Assembly: GCA_963704855.1 (NCBI GenBank)
Contig: CAVPHY010000002.1
Location: 62,001 to 126,000 of the forward strand
Reading direction: 5' to 3'
Length of the DNA stretch: 64,000 nt
Source of the DNA: SZUA-36 sp963704855
GTDB lineage: Bacteria > Pseudomonadota > Gammaproteobacteria > Xanthomonadales > SZUA-36
Part shown: positions 47,877 through 56,394 of the stretch, piece by piece
Layout: the number at the start of each line of letters is the position of its first letter
How positions within the stretch are numbered: the stretch's first letter is position 1
The notes under the pieces: model-generated
Database searches by the model: none
What the model was told of the DNA's origin: nothing
What the model saw: the letters and a program-made list of their open reading frames with translations, nothing else
Made by a program: the position numbers and the translations under genes

Positions 47877-48848
47877 ATGACTGCAAAAATCGCTATTGTA
47901 ATTCCCTGCTACCGGGTTAGTGATTCGATAATTAAAGTCGTAAAGGGAGCACTGGCTTACGTCGATATGATAATCTGTGTAGATGATGCGTGCCCGGACA
48001 ATAGTGGAAAACTGGTCGAGCAGGAATTCCAGGATTCAAGTGTAGTCGTACTGTTCAACCCACAAAACCTGGGGGTCGGCGGGGCAGTAAAGGCAGGCTA
48101 TGTCGCTGCGCTGGGGGCAAACTGCGATGTTGTGATCAAGCTGGATGGCGACGGGCAAATGGACCCCAAACTGATTCCTGAGTTGGTACAGCCGATCCTG
48201 GATGCCGATAGTGATTATTGTAAGGGGAACCGCTTCCACGAGTTGCAAGGCCTGAAAGACATGCCCTTGTTACGCCTTTTTGGCAACAGTGTACTTTCAC
48301 TTTTAACCAAACTTTCAAGCGGTTACTGGCAGACATTGGATCCGACCAATGGTTACACTGCAATAGGATCAAACGCTCTCAGGGCGATTCCTTTGAGCAA
48401 GGTCAGTGATGGCTACTTTTTCGAGAGCGACATGCTGTTTCGTTTGAACGTGGCAAGAGCAGTCGTCACGGATATCCCCATGCACGCCAGATACGGAGAG
48501 GAAATATCAAACCTTCGAATTAGCCGTGTGCTGGGCTCTTTTTTACTGGGTAACTTGCGAAACCTGTTTAAACGAATTTTCTATAATTATTTCTTACGCG
48601 ATTTTAATATCGCAACCGTGCAATTACTGGTTGGTTTTTTCTTTTCCCTTTTCGGCGTTATCTCAGGCATCAGCGCCTGGTCACACAGTATTGAAACAGG
48701 TATTACGGCATCAGCGGGAACTGTAATGTTGTCTGCGCTTCCTATCATCATTGGTTTCCAGCTTCTTATGTCCTTCCTCCATTATGATTTTCAGAATGTA
48801 CCGCGTAACGTCCTTGGCAGATTCAAACACAGGAAACCCGGGAATTGA
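47877..48848 (+). CDS. Family 2 glycosyltransferase, membrane-bound
   Basis: 323 residues. GT-A fold: AIVIPCYRVSDSI at the start, nucleotide-binding VDDACPDNSG near residue 37 and the metal DxD-type LDGDGQMDP near residue 86. Two C-terminal hydrophobic helices (LLVGFFFSLFGVISG and MLSALPIIIGFQLLM) anchor it, as in polyprenyl-phosphate sugar synthases (DPM1/GtrB type). It likely loads a sugar from a nucleotide donor onto undecaprenyl phosphate. It overlaps the following GtrA gene by one base (TGATG). Confidence 0.87.
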   Translation: MTAKIAIVIPCYRVSDSIIKVVKGALAYVDMIICVDDACPDNSGKLVEQEFQDSSVVVLFNPQNLGVGGAVKAGYVAALGANCDVVIKLDGDGQMDPKLIPELVQPILDADSDYCKGNRFHELQGLKDMPLLRLFGNSVLSLLTKLSSGYWQTLDPTNGYTAIGSNALRAIPLSKVSDGYFFESDMLFRLNVARAVVTDIPMHARYGEEISNLRISRVLGSFLLGNLRNLFKRIFYNYFLRDFNIATVQLLVGFFFSLFGVISGISAWSHSIETGITASAGTVMLSALPIIIGFQLLMSFLHYDFQNVPRNVLGRFKHRKPGN

Positions 48849-49234
48849 TGCGCCAGCCATTGATCTTCCTGGTTGTTGGGGGAGTTCAATATCTACTCGA
48901 CGCCGGTTTGTATGCATTGATGATCAGTAACGGTGTTACCACCTTGCCAGCCAATGTTACATCAAGAGCCAGTGCAGCCAGTATGGGGTTTCTGTTAAAC
49001 CGCTATTGGACTTTTGGCCAACGTAATGAGTCGCTGAAGAGGTTTGTCAGCAGCCTTGCTCGGTTTCTGGTTTTATTTATTACAATGACAGTGCTCAGTA
49101 CACTGGCTGTTCTTTGGCTCGAGTCGCAGTGGGGAGATGACAATACGAGCCGGATCATAGCCAAATTACTAGTTGAAGCAGTGCTCGCGGTAGCCAGTTT
49201 TCTGACGGCACGATTCTGGGTTTTCAGGAGCTAG
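48848..49234 (+). CDS. GtrA-like polyprenyl-phosphate-sugar flippase
   Basis: 128 residues with four transmembrane helices. The opening LIFLVVGGVQYLLDAGLYALM, the central NRYWTFG and the end LTARFWVF are typical GtrA-family signatures. GtrA proteins are thought to flip polyprenyl-linked sugars to the periplasm. It is coupled to the GT2 gene by a TGATG overlap and is followed 3 bases later by the GT39-like gene, forming a GtrB-GtrA-transferase cassette. Confidence 0.85.
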   Translation: MRQPLIFLVVGGVQYLLDAGLYALMISNGVTTLPANVTSRASAASMGFLLNRYWTFGQRNESLKRFVSSLARFLVLFITMTVLSTLAVLWLESQWGDDNTSRIIAKLLVEAVLAVASFLTARFWVFRS

Positions 49235-49237
49235 TCG

Positions 49238-51166
49238 ATGCAGGAAATACCTGGCGTCATTGAAACCCTTGGTATCTTCGCCGAAAACTACACCCTGCTC
49301 GTTACGTGGCTGGCCACGTGCCTGGTGCCCGGTATTGCCTGTTGGGGCGTAATTATAAACTCTGATCATACCTTGAGATCACCGTGGTTCAATCCAGAAC
49401 TGGCTTTGTTTTTCACAATTAGCACCGGTCTGGCATTACAAATTATTCTGCTTATCGCCCTCGCCGTCAGTGGTCTGCTCAGTGCTGTCCCTATCATGCT
49501 AAGCCTGTCGGGTCTGATGGTTGGAAGCCTGATCGCCATAAAACTTAATCCTATAAGCTGGAGCCGTTTCGTCCAGACCTTTCGATGTTCCGGTACAGAA
49601 TGGCTAAGCATACTGCCATTTCTGCTGTTGATATTGCCATGGGTACTCCGTCCTTTGAGCCCACCCAATGGAACGGATGCATTGACCTATCACCTGCCCT
49701 ATGCACGCTTCTACCTGGAGCAGGGTGGGCTGGCTGTTAACGAAACCTTCCGCTACCCGTTGCACACTCATAATATCAATCTGCTTTACGCGGCGGCGGC
49801 CTTACACCCCGGTTCCGTAATGGCTCAGATGATGCATGCGTCAATGGGTTTCCTGGCTTTGTTGGGTGTATATGGTTTATCACGACACTGGCACGGCTGG
49901 GTCAGCGGCACCCTCACGGTTGTGGGTGTTTTGCTGTTCAATGAATATATCAGGTCATTCGAATATGCATACGTAGGTAACGGTGTTGTACTTTTTGTCA
50001 CTGCGGCATTTTTAAGCATGGCGCTCTGGATTGAAAGCAAGCAAAAGTGGTTGTACTGGTTTAGTGCTTTTTTTGTGGGAATTGCAATGGGTATCAAGTA
50101 CCAGGGAGCCATGTTCACGGTCCCTCTCGGGTTGATGGCTCTTTGGTTTTCCAAGGACTTCAAGCTGACGGTAAAGTTTGCGCTTCTGACCAGCGTCACC
50201 GGTATTTTCTGGTACGCGCGCTCCTGGTACATTTCGGGCAATCCCGTTCACCCCTTTGCTGGCGAAATATTCGGATATTACATTTGGACCGCCGAGGACC
50301 TGCTAGGGCAAATGCACGAGTTGGGTTCGCATGGCGTTGAGAAGAATCTGCTGAACTTTCTTCTGTTGCCGGAGAGAATGTTCAGTGAACATAACAAATT
50401 CAATGGCTACACTGGAGTCGGGGGTATTTTGATCGGCGCCTTTATGCTGAGTTGTTTTTTGTTCTACTGGCAAAGACCGTTTGTGAAAGCCCTGCAGTTG
50501 ATCTGCCTGGTTTACCTTGCCTTCTGGTTCTTCAGTTCCCAGGTCATTCGCTACCTGCTCCTGGTTACCCCCTTGATAAGTCTTTGCACCGTCACAGCGT
50601 TCTCAGATTTTATTGCGCGATCAAAAAATGGGGACAAAATTATTGACTCCTGCCGTGCAGAAAAACCTGGGTTTTCTATCGGAAAGATAGTCTTGTTCCT
50701 TACAGTTGTGCTGCTGACCAGGTTTGCCGTGCAGACCTTCCATCAGGACCTCCACCGAATCCCACTGAATAGACAACAACAAGCCGAATATCTTAGCAGG
50801 GAACTTCCTGCTTATGATCTTATGATCGCCGCCGCATCCGACGCCCGTATTGGCAATGGCCCAATATTGCAATTTCGCATTCCAGAGTCGAAATACTTTT
50901 TCCCGGGAACTGTGTACGGAGATTGGATGGGGGTCTATGCGTATAAACGGTTTGGCCATATCGGTTCATCGGGACACTGGGAGGTCAACGATTCGGAAAC
51001 CTTGCATCGCCAGGTAACAAAGGAAGGATTCACGGCTGTAGCGATGCAAAAAGACCCAGACATACAGTTTAGCCCGCAACCGATCGATAGCTATCGCGAG
51101 CATTTCGATATCAAGCTGGAAACTAAAACGGGCTTCTTGATGATTCCGATACCTGAACAACCCTGA
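49238..51166 (+). CDS. Polytopic membrane glycosyltransferase (GT39/ArnT-like)
   Basis: 642 residues with about a dozen transmembrane segments and a soluble C-terminal domain of about 150 residues. Near residue 145 the loop NGTDALTYHLPYARFY has the acidic/His pattern of the first periplasmic loop of GT-C enzymes that use polyprenyl-phosphate sugars. It is the probable third member of the cassette, transferring the flipped sugar to an acceptor in the periplasm. Family assignment within GT-C is tentative. Confidence 0.7.
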   Translation: MQEIPGVIETLGIFAENYTLLVTWLATCLVPGIACWGVIINSDHTLRSPWFNPELALFFTISTGLALQIILLIALAVSGLLSAVPIMLSLSGLMVGSLIAIKLNPISWSRFVQTFRCSGTEWLSILPFLLLILPWVLRPLSPPNGTDALTYHLPYARFYLEQGGLAVNETFRYPLHTHNINLLYAAAALHPGSVMAQMMHASMGFLALLGVYGLSRHWHGWVSGTLTVVGVLLFNEYIRSFEYAYVGNGVVLFVTAAFLSMALWIESKQKWLYWFSAFFVGIAMGIKYQGAMFTVPLGLMALWFSKDFKLTVKFALLTSVTGIFWYARSWYISGNPVHPFAGEIFGYYIWTAEDLLGQMHELGSHGVEKNLLNFLLLPERMFSEHNKFNGYTGVGGILIGAFMLSCFLFYWQRPFVKALQLICLVYLAFWFFSSQVIRYLLLVTPLISLCTVTAFSDFIARSKNGDKIIDSCRAEKPGFSIGKIVLFLTVVLLTRFAVQTFHQDLHRIPLNRQQQAEYLSRELPAYDLMIAAASDARIGNGPILQFRIPESKYFFPGTVYGDWMGVYAYKRFGHIGSSGHWEVNDSETLHRQVTKEGFTAVAMQKDPDIQFSPQPIDSYREHFDIKLETKTGFLMIPIPEQP

Positions 51167-51273
51167 AAACGGCCGGATTTAATGTAACCTGGTTTAACGC
51201 ACCTACCGAAGGGGCTGATGGGCTGGAGTGGTGCGTGTCACTCTCTTAAACGACAATGAGTGCGGCAACTGTG

Positions 51274-52407
51274 TTAAGCATCTGGAACTGCAAGACCAAG
51301 AACTGAAAAACTGTAAATGGAAGACTCTATAAATTCAAAAATGAAATAGCGTGTTCCATGTGGAATTTTCGAATAAATTTCCGGAAACTGAGCAGGCTGG
51401 ACAGAAGACCGGTGCACCGACGAAAAATAGCTATCTACCCCGGATCGATGCATAGCATCGAAGAAGGAATCCCCCATCACGACAACACCACCCAGAACAC
51501 TACGCTCGTCACCCGTACCATCGTAAGTGTAACTCCAAAACTTATTTGCGGCATTATATGTGTGTTTGCCCTTGGCAGATTGCCATGTCACATCCAGAAA
51601 CAATCCATGCTCCTTTGGTGTCACTAGCAGGGGAAGAAAGTTCGCCTGACCACCACTCGTAACTCTCTCCTCCATCGTTAGTTCCTGGGCCCATAGCGCA
51701 GTCGATTCACCGGTCTGAAATCCCCAAAGTTTGTTCACTAGCTTCTCGGCAAACAAAAATCCGGCGGGATCGTTCCAGTGAAAATCGGTCTTGTGAAATG
51801 CGCGTGCTTCTTGTTTCCTGTTGATCAAATGATCATAGGCGTCAATAGTGATTATTGAATCATGCGTGGCAAGCCATTTCCGTAGTTGTTGATATCGGCT
51901 GCTTTCCGGCAGGTTAGGAATGCTCGACGGCAGGTACTCGGCGTAAACCGCATCTTTCAGGGGGATCGGCAGCACAATAAGCTGGATATTTCTGTTTTCC
52001 AGGTAGCGCTCCAGCGCGTCGAGATCGGTAAGCAGTTTTTCAAACTGTGGCTGGGGTAGCCGCTCTGCTGCCACCTTCTGGACATCCATGGTGCTGCGGT
52101 AAAACAACCAGCCATCCGGACCGATGTGGACCTTGTCCGAGGTGGAAAAAACCGAGTAGTCGATTTGAGTTTTCAGCTTGGTCAACAGATCTCTCGGCCG
52201 GTAGTTATCGTTGAACCAGGTATCAACGCGCCTGAAACACTCATCGACCTGCATCAGATCGCAACTGGCCATGTCCGGAAATTTTTCCCTGAGCCGGTTT
52301 TCCTCCAGCGGTTTGGTCAGTTCGGTATCCGTCAGGGTCAATGTAACCGGGGCGATCAGGATCAGGCCAAAAAGACAACAGGTTACAATATTGAGACGTG
52401 TAGACAC
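51274..52407 (-). CDS. AlgJ/AlgX-like SGNH O-acetylation protein
   Basis: 377 residues. One N-terminal hydrophobic segment (CCLFGLILIAPVTLTL) and then an SGNH-like periplasmic domain: the Asp-His pair in HKTDFHWNDPAG near residue 210 and the nucleophile Ser in VVMGDSFFDAM near residue 312. Such proteins (AlgJ, AlgX, WssB-like partners) complete acetyl transfer to exported polysaccharide with an MBOAT partner. It starts 3 bases after the AlgI-like gene. Confidence 0.8.
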   Translation of the reverse strand: MSTRLNIVTCCLFGLILIAPVTLTLTDTELTKPLEENRLREKFPDMASCDLMQVDECFRRVDTWFNDNYRPRDLLTKLKTQIDYSVFSTSDKVHIGPDGWLFYRSTMDVQKVAAERLPQPQFEKLLTDLDALERYLENRNIQLIVLPIPLKDAVYAEYLPSSIPNLPESSRYQQLRKWLATHDSIITIDAYDHLINRKQEARAFHKTDFHWNDPAGFLFAEKLVNKLWGFQTGESTALWAQELTMEERVTSGGQANFLPLLVTPKEHGLFLDVTWQSAKGKHTYNAANKFWSYTYDGTGDERSVLGGVVVMGDSFFDAMHRSGVDSYFSSVHRSSVQPAQFPEIYSKIPHGTRYFIFEFIESSIYSFSVLGLAVPDA

Positions 52408-52410
52408 GGT

Positions 52411-53823
52411 CTAAAACCTGAAGTAAATAAAGGGGTTGAAAGTCTTGCCGGCCAATTCGATGGTGACAAGCAACAATACCACTATCGAGAACGCCCGCTT
52501 GCCAAACTCAAATAAAGCCGGGCTCGGAAACAGGCTGCCCGGCGAACTGAACTTTTCGAAAGGCGCCAACGCAATCAGCCAGCCGATACACAGGATAAAC
52601 AAACGGTCGTTAGTCAGGTAATAGCCAAGCCCGAAGTAGGTTTCCACACCCTCGCCCAGACCTGCCATTGCCAGCAGATAGGTGCCACTGGCCGCGATAT
52701 TATCCGACCTGAATATCACCCAGCTGATCATCACCATCAGCAGGGTCAGAAAAAGGCCAGCTATGCCCTTGAATTTGAATCCTGTACGATTGAGTAGCAG
52801 CCTCTCGACGATGAGAAGCACGCCGTGGAAAAGCCCCCAGGCGATAAACGTATAGGCGGCGCCGTGCCACAGGCCGCAAAAGAAAAAAACCAGGAAAAGG
52901 TTGAAATAGGTCCTGGCGCGCCCTTTCCGGTTGCCGCCTAGCGGGATATACAGGTAATCCCTGAACCAGCTTGACAGTGTCATGTGCCACCTGCGCCAGA
53001 ATTCCGTGATACTGCTGGCCCTGTAGGGCTGGTTGAAGTTCTCCGGGAAGGTAAAGCCCATCATCTTCCCAAGCCCTATGGCCATATCGGAATAACCGGA
53101 GAAATCGAAATAGATCTGCAGCGTGTAAGCGATTACACCGAGCCATGCCAATGCTGTTGTCAATTCACTCGCCGGTAGTGCAAAAATAAGATCGGCCACC
53201 TCCCCCATCGCGTCGGCAATGAGGATTTTCTTGCCGAGACCAATACAGAAACGGAAAACCCCATCGGTAAAACCAGGCAAAGTGATAGGCCGGTGCTCGA
53301 TATTCTTTTCGATGTCGGCATAGCGGACTATGGGACCTGCTATCAGTTGTGGGAAATTCGCCAGGTACATACCAAAGCCGATGATCGAGTCTGACGGTTT
53401 GACCGTTTTACGATAAACATCAAACAGGTATGAAGTAGCCTGGAAGGTATAAAAAGAAATACCGATTGGCAGGATAACGGATAGGACCATCTGATCAGAT
53501 GTAAGCCCGAGACTGGCCAGGAACACCGCGATTTCCCGCGTAAAAAAGTTGGCATATTTGAAATAGCCCAGCAGGGACAGGTTGGCCAGCACACCCATGA
53601 CGAGCGTTGTCCGCGATTGGCTGCGGGCAATGGCATGTGCGAAAAAATAATTCCAGACAATGGAGAAAACCAGTATCCAGACCAGGCTACCCGAACCCGC
53701 AGAGTAAAAAACGAGGCTTGCCGCGAGTATGAAAATATTTCGGAACCTTGCCGGAGTGACAAACAGGCATCCCAGGAAAACCGGGAGGAATGCAAACAGG
53801 AAGAGGTTACTGCTGAAAACCAT
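52411..53823 (-). CDS. MBOAT O-acyltransferase, AlgI-like
   Basis: 470 residues from ATG 53823 (MVFSSNLFLFAFLPVFLG), the usual AlgI-family start; an in-frame Met at 53892 would prepend 23 polar residues. Polytopic. The MBOAT signature is WRRWHMTLSSWFRDYLYIPL near residue 292, and the invariant active-site His is in LWHGAAYTFIAWGLFHG. It moves acetyl groups from cytoplasmic acetyl-CoA to the periplasm for polysaccharide O-acetylation. Operon with the AlgJ-like gene. Confidence 0.88.
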   Translation of the reverse strand: MVFSSNLFLFAFLPVFLGCLFVTPARFRNIFILAASLVFYSAGSGSLVWILVFSIVWNYFFAHAIARSQSRTTLVMGVLANLSLLGYFKYANFFTREIAVFLASLGLTSDQMVLSVILPIGISFYTFQATSYLFDVYRKTVKPSDSIIGFGMYLANFPQLIAGPIVRYADIEKNIEHRPITLPGFTDGVFRFCIGLGKKILIADAMGEVADLIFALPASELTTALAWLGVIAYTLQIYFDFSGYSDMAIGLGKMMGFTFPENFNQPYRASSITEFWRRWHMTLSSWFRDYLYIPLGGNRKGRARTYFNLFLVFFFCGLWHGAAYTFIAWGLFHGVLLIVERLLLNRTGFKFKGIAGLFLTLLMVMISWVIFRSDNIAASGTYLLAMAGLGEGVETYFGLGYYLTNDRLFILCIGWLIALAPFEKFSSPGSLFPSPALFEFGKRAFSIVVLLLVTIELAGKTFNPFIYFRF

Positions 53824-54124
53824 GAGGTTCAGTTCCAAAAAGCAGAATGCGATTCTACACGTCTTGCGAAGACCTTCAAACCATTCGGACACTTAGGCGC
53901 TCAATTCGCTACTTCCTTAGCACCCGAGGTGAGCCTAGCCGGTTCCTTTGAGCTAAAACCATGGTTCCATTCGTGACAAAGCCGTAATAATGCCACTGGC
54001 ATTTGCCCAATATGACGGCCTCTGAAACTTATTGGCAACGTGCTAAAATTCTGACCGGATCACACCTTGGTAAAGCCTGGTATGAGTGCCGGTTTTGTGA
54101 ACCAAGAAACTCGGAGTCAAAATA
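53824..54124. other. Intergenic stretch between divergent genes
   Basis: About 300 bases between the AlgI-like gene and a GT2 gene. I see no convincing coding sequence, RNA gene, repeat or clear promoter; both genes must be driven from here. Confidence 0.5.
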
Positions 54125-55084
54125 ATGCATGACCAAAACGCAAGCCTGGCTGATTTTCGTATTGCAGTCATACTGCCCTGCTACAACGAGGAGCATGCCA
54201 TTGCCAGGGTTATCAATGACTTCAGGAAATCCCTGCCGGAAGCGGTTATTTACGTATTCGACAACAACTCCAGCGACCGCACGGCCGAGGTCGCCCGCGC
54301 TGCCGGCGCAACGGTGGTACATGTTGCGCTGAGAGGAAAAGGCAACGTGGTGCGCAGGATGTTTGCAGACGTCGAAGCGGATATCTATTTAATGGCGGAT
54401 GGCGACTGCACCTACGATGCCAGTGTTGCCAGGAACCTGGTTGACAAACTGCTGCTTGAAAACCTGGATATGGTGGTGGGTTGCCGTGTTGACCAGGGCG
54501 AAGCCGAAAATTACCGGCGTGGCCACCGCTTTGGAAATCAAATGCTGACCAGGTCCGTACGGCGTATTTTCGGCGGCCAGTTCACCGATATGTTATCGGG
54601 CTACAGAGTGTTTTCGCGGCGTTTCGTAAAGTCATTTCCCGCGCTTTCCAGGGGTTTCCAAATCGAGCCGGAACTCACCGTCCATGCGCTCGAATTGCGT
54701 ATGCCCTGTGGTGAGGTCGCGACGGCCTACGGCGCCCGCCCGGTGGAATCGGAAAGCAAGCTTTCCACCTACCGTGACGGGTTTCGCATACTCGGGGCCA
54801 TCGGGCGTTTGTACATGGTCGAACGCCCTTTCGAATTCTTCGGTATCGTGAGCTTCATACTCGCGGCCTTGTCGATTGCGCTCGCCATACCTTTATTCCA
54901 GGAATACTTTGCCACGGGACTGGTCCCTCGTTTGCCGACTGCGGTGCTTGCCACCGGTCTTATGCTGTCGGCCCTGCTGTCTTTTGGTTGTGGTCTGTTA
55001 CTCGATAACGTGACCCGCGGGCGTCAGGAACTGAGGCGGTTTACCTACCTTTCGATACCCGGAGCATCCAGCAGAAACCCGTAA
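54125..55084 (+). CDS. Family 2 glycosyltransferase, membrane-bound (second)
   Basis: 319 residues. AVILPCYNEEHAIARVI opens the GT-A domain, DNNSSDRTAEVARAAGA binds nucleotide, and LMADGDCTYDAS near residue 90 is the metal DxD. Two C-terminal helices (SFILAALSIALAIPLF and LSALLSFGCGLLL) anchor it. It is only distantly similar to the GT2 at 47877 but has the same role type, loading a sugar on polyprenyl phosphate. The stop overlaps the next start (TAATG). Confidence 0.87.
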   Translation: MHDQNASLADFRIAVILPCYNEEHAIARVINDFRKSLPEAVIYVFDNNSSDRTAEVARAAGATVVHVALRGKGNVVRRMFADVEADIYLMADGDCTYDASVARNLVDKLLLENLDMVVGCRVDQGEAENYRRGHRFGNQMLTRSVRRIFGGQFTDMLSGYRVFSRRFVKSFPALSRGFQIEPELTVHALELRMPCGEVATAYGARPVESESKLSTYRDGFRILGAIGRLYMVERPFEFFGIVSFILAALSIALAIPLFQEYFATGLVPRLPTAVLATGLMLSALLSFGCGLLLDNVTRGRQELRRFTYLSIPGASSRNP

Positions 55085-55482
55085 TGAAAGTTCTGCGGGA
55101 ACTGGTTCTGTTCGGCCTGGTCGGTGTTATCGGCTTCATTGTTGATGCCGCTATCCTCTACCTGTTCAAGGCATCACTCGGGCTCTATTATGGGCGCCTG
55201 TTGTCGTTTATCTGTGCCGTACTGACCACCTGGGTCCTGAACCGGCACCTGACCTTCAGCAAGCGGGCCTCGGGATTATCACTCACGCATGAATTCTCCC
55301 GTTACCTGGGCTTGATGCTGGGGGGCGGCGTTGTGAACTATGTCAGCTATGCCTTACTGGTCTATTTCGTCGAGTTTGTCGCCCGCCAACCCGTATGGGG
55401 TGTCGCCGTGGGCAGTGTTGCCGGTATGATGGTCAATTACCTGTTGGCGAGATTTTTTGTATTCCGGGGCAAGCCAAGTTAA
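55084..55482 (+). CDS. GtrA-like flippase (second)
   Basis: 132 residues, four transmembrane helices. ELVLFGLVGVIGFIVDAAIL, NRHLTFSK and LLARFFVFRG are GtrA signatures. Coupled to the preceding GT2 by a one-base overlap, exactly the arrangement at 48848. No third transferase follows, so the acceptor enzyme is probably elsewhere. Confidence 0.85.
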   Translation: MKVLRELVLFGLVGVIGFIVDAAILYLFKASLGLYYGRLLSFICAVLTTWVLNRHLTFSKRASGLSLTHEFSRYLGLMLGGGVVNYVSYALLVYFVEFVARQPVWGVAVGSVAGMMVNYLLARFFVFRGKPS

Positions 55483-55558
55483 CCGCTGAGCCCAGTGGCA
55501 TCGTATGCAGTTTGAAAGCTGCTCAACATGGACAAATAGTTCTGTGGAAGTTGTGAAG

Positions 55559-55631
55559 GTGCAATGACACGGGGGACGGTTGCGGCCTGTGCTCACTGGA
55601 CCAGCGGTCCCGTGTCTGAACCAGGGTGCAC
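55559..55631. repeat. Imperfect hairpin
   Basis: GTGCA / TGCAC (55559 and 55627) enclose a perfect 8-bp pair GACACGGG / CCCGTGTC (55566 and 55609). The loop is about 35 bases and GC-rich. Its nature is unknown. Confidence 0.5.
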
Positions 55632-55647
55632 GACTTTCAGCTGAAGA

Positions 55648-55849
55648 GCTCAACAGGCCGGGTGGTACTCAGTGCCCGTTTATCTGCCGAAGACAGGATT
55701 TCGCCCGGGATGATTTTCATGGATGAAAATCAAGAGCTGACGGTACAGGAAGTACCGCCAGCGCGGTCCCGATCAGGCGGAATCCTGGCTGAGGGCACCC
55801 CGAAGGGGCGGATAAGATCGGGCACTGAGTACCACCCGGCCTGTTGAGC
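55648..55849. repeat. Nested inverted-repeat element with perfect 31-bp arms
   Basis: Arms 55648-55678 and 55819-55849 are perfect inverted copies. The 140 bases inside contain further pairs: CAGGATTTCGCC (55694) with GGCGGAATCCTG (55777), a hairpin GATTTTCAT/ATGAAAATC near 55712, and GGTAC/GTACC near 55742. The result is a cloverleaf-like fold. No open frame of note. It may be a palindromic mobile repeat, a structured RNA, or a bidirectional terminator. Confidence 0.8.
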
Positions 55850-55914
55850 GCACCGTCTGAATCGAAGCCATCAAAATACATACCACGCCGCTGGAATACT
55901 TCACCAGGGAAGAT

Positions 55915-56391
55915 TCATCTCCGTTGTCTGAAAAAATCCTTCAACAAGGCTGAACATTCTTCAGCAAGACAACCGCCTGCAACTTCAACGACGTGGTTGT
56001 GCGCGGGATCACCAAGCAGGTCAAACATACCGCCTGCGGCACCCGTCTTGGGATCATCGGCACCAAAAACAACACGCTCCAGCCGGGCATGGATCATCGC
56101 ACCCACGCACATCGGGCAGGGCTCCAGCGTGACATACAGGCTGCAGCCAACCAGGCGGTGGTTCCCAAGTGTCTTTCCGGCATTGCGCATGGCCATGATC
56201 TCGGCATGTGCGGACGGATCATTGAGACCGATGTTGCGGTTCCAGCCACGACCGACAATTTCACCATCCCTGACAACCACGGCGCCGATGGGCACTTCGT
56301 CTTCCAGGACTGCGCGCTCCGCCAATAGCAGGGCCTCAGCCATCCAGACCTGATCCTGTTGGTCATATGGGTTGTCGCTCGCAGGTCCCAT
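55915..56391 (-). CDS. tadA: tRNA-specific adenosine-34 deaminase
   Basis: 158 residues. Zinc ligands and the catalytic Glu are HAE (His62, Glu64) and PCPMC (Cys92, Cys95), with the TadA-type flanks DPSAHAEIMAMR and LEPCPMCVGAMIHARL. It converts A34 to inosine in tRNA-Arg(ACG), an essential step. ATG start at 56391; it lies 3 bases after the 2OG-oxygenase gene, whose functions are unrelated, so the operon is one of convenience. Confidence 0.92.
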   Translation of the reverse strand: MGPASDNPYDQQDQVWMAEALLLAERAVLEDEVPIGAVVVRDGEIVGRGWNRNIGLNDPSAHAEIMAMRNAGKTLGNHRLVGCSLYVTLEPCPMCVGAMIHARLERVVFGADDPKTGAAGGMFDLLGDPAHNHVVEVAGGCLAEECSALLKDFFRQRR

Positions 56392-56394
56392 GCT

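Larger units (their letters stand above)
55483..55914. other. Intergenic region holding structured repeats
   Basis: 432 bases between convergent genes. It is almost wholly filled by the hairpin at 55559-55631 and the nested inverted repeat at 55648-55849. No coding sequence is supported. Confidence 0.6.
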
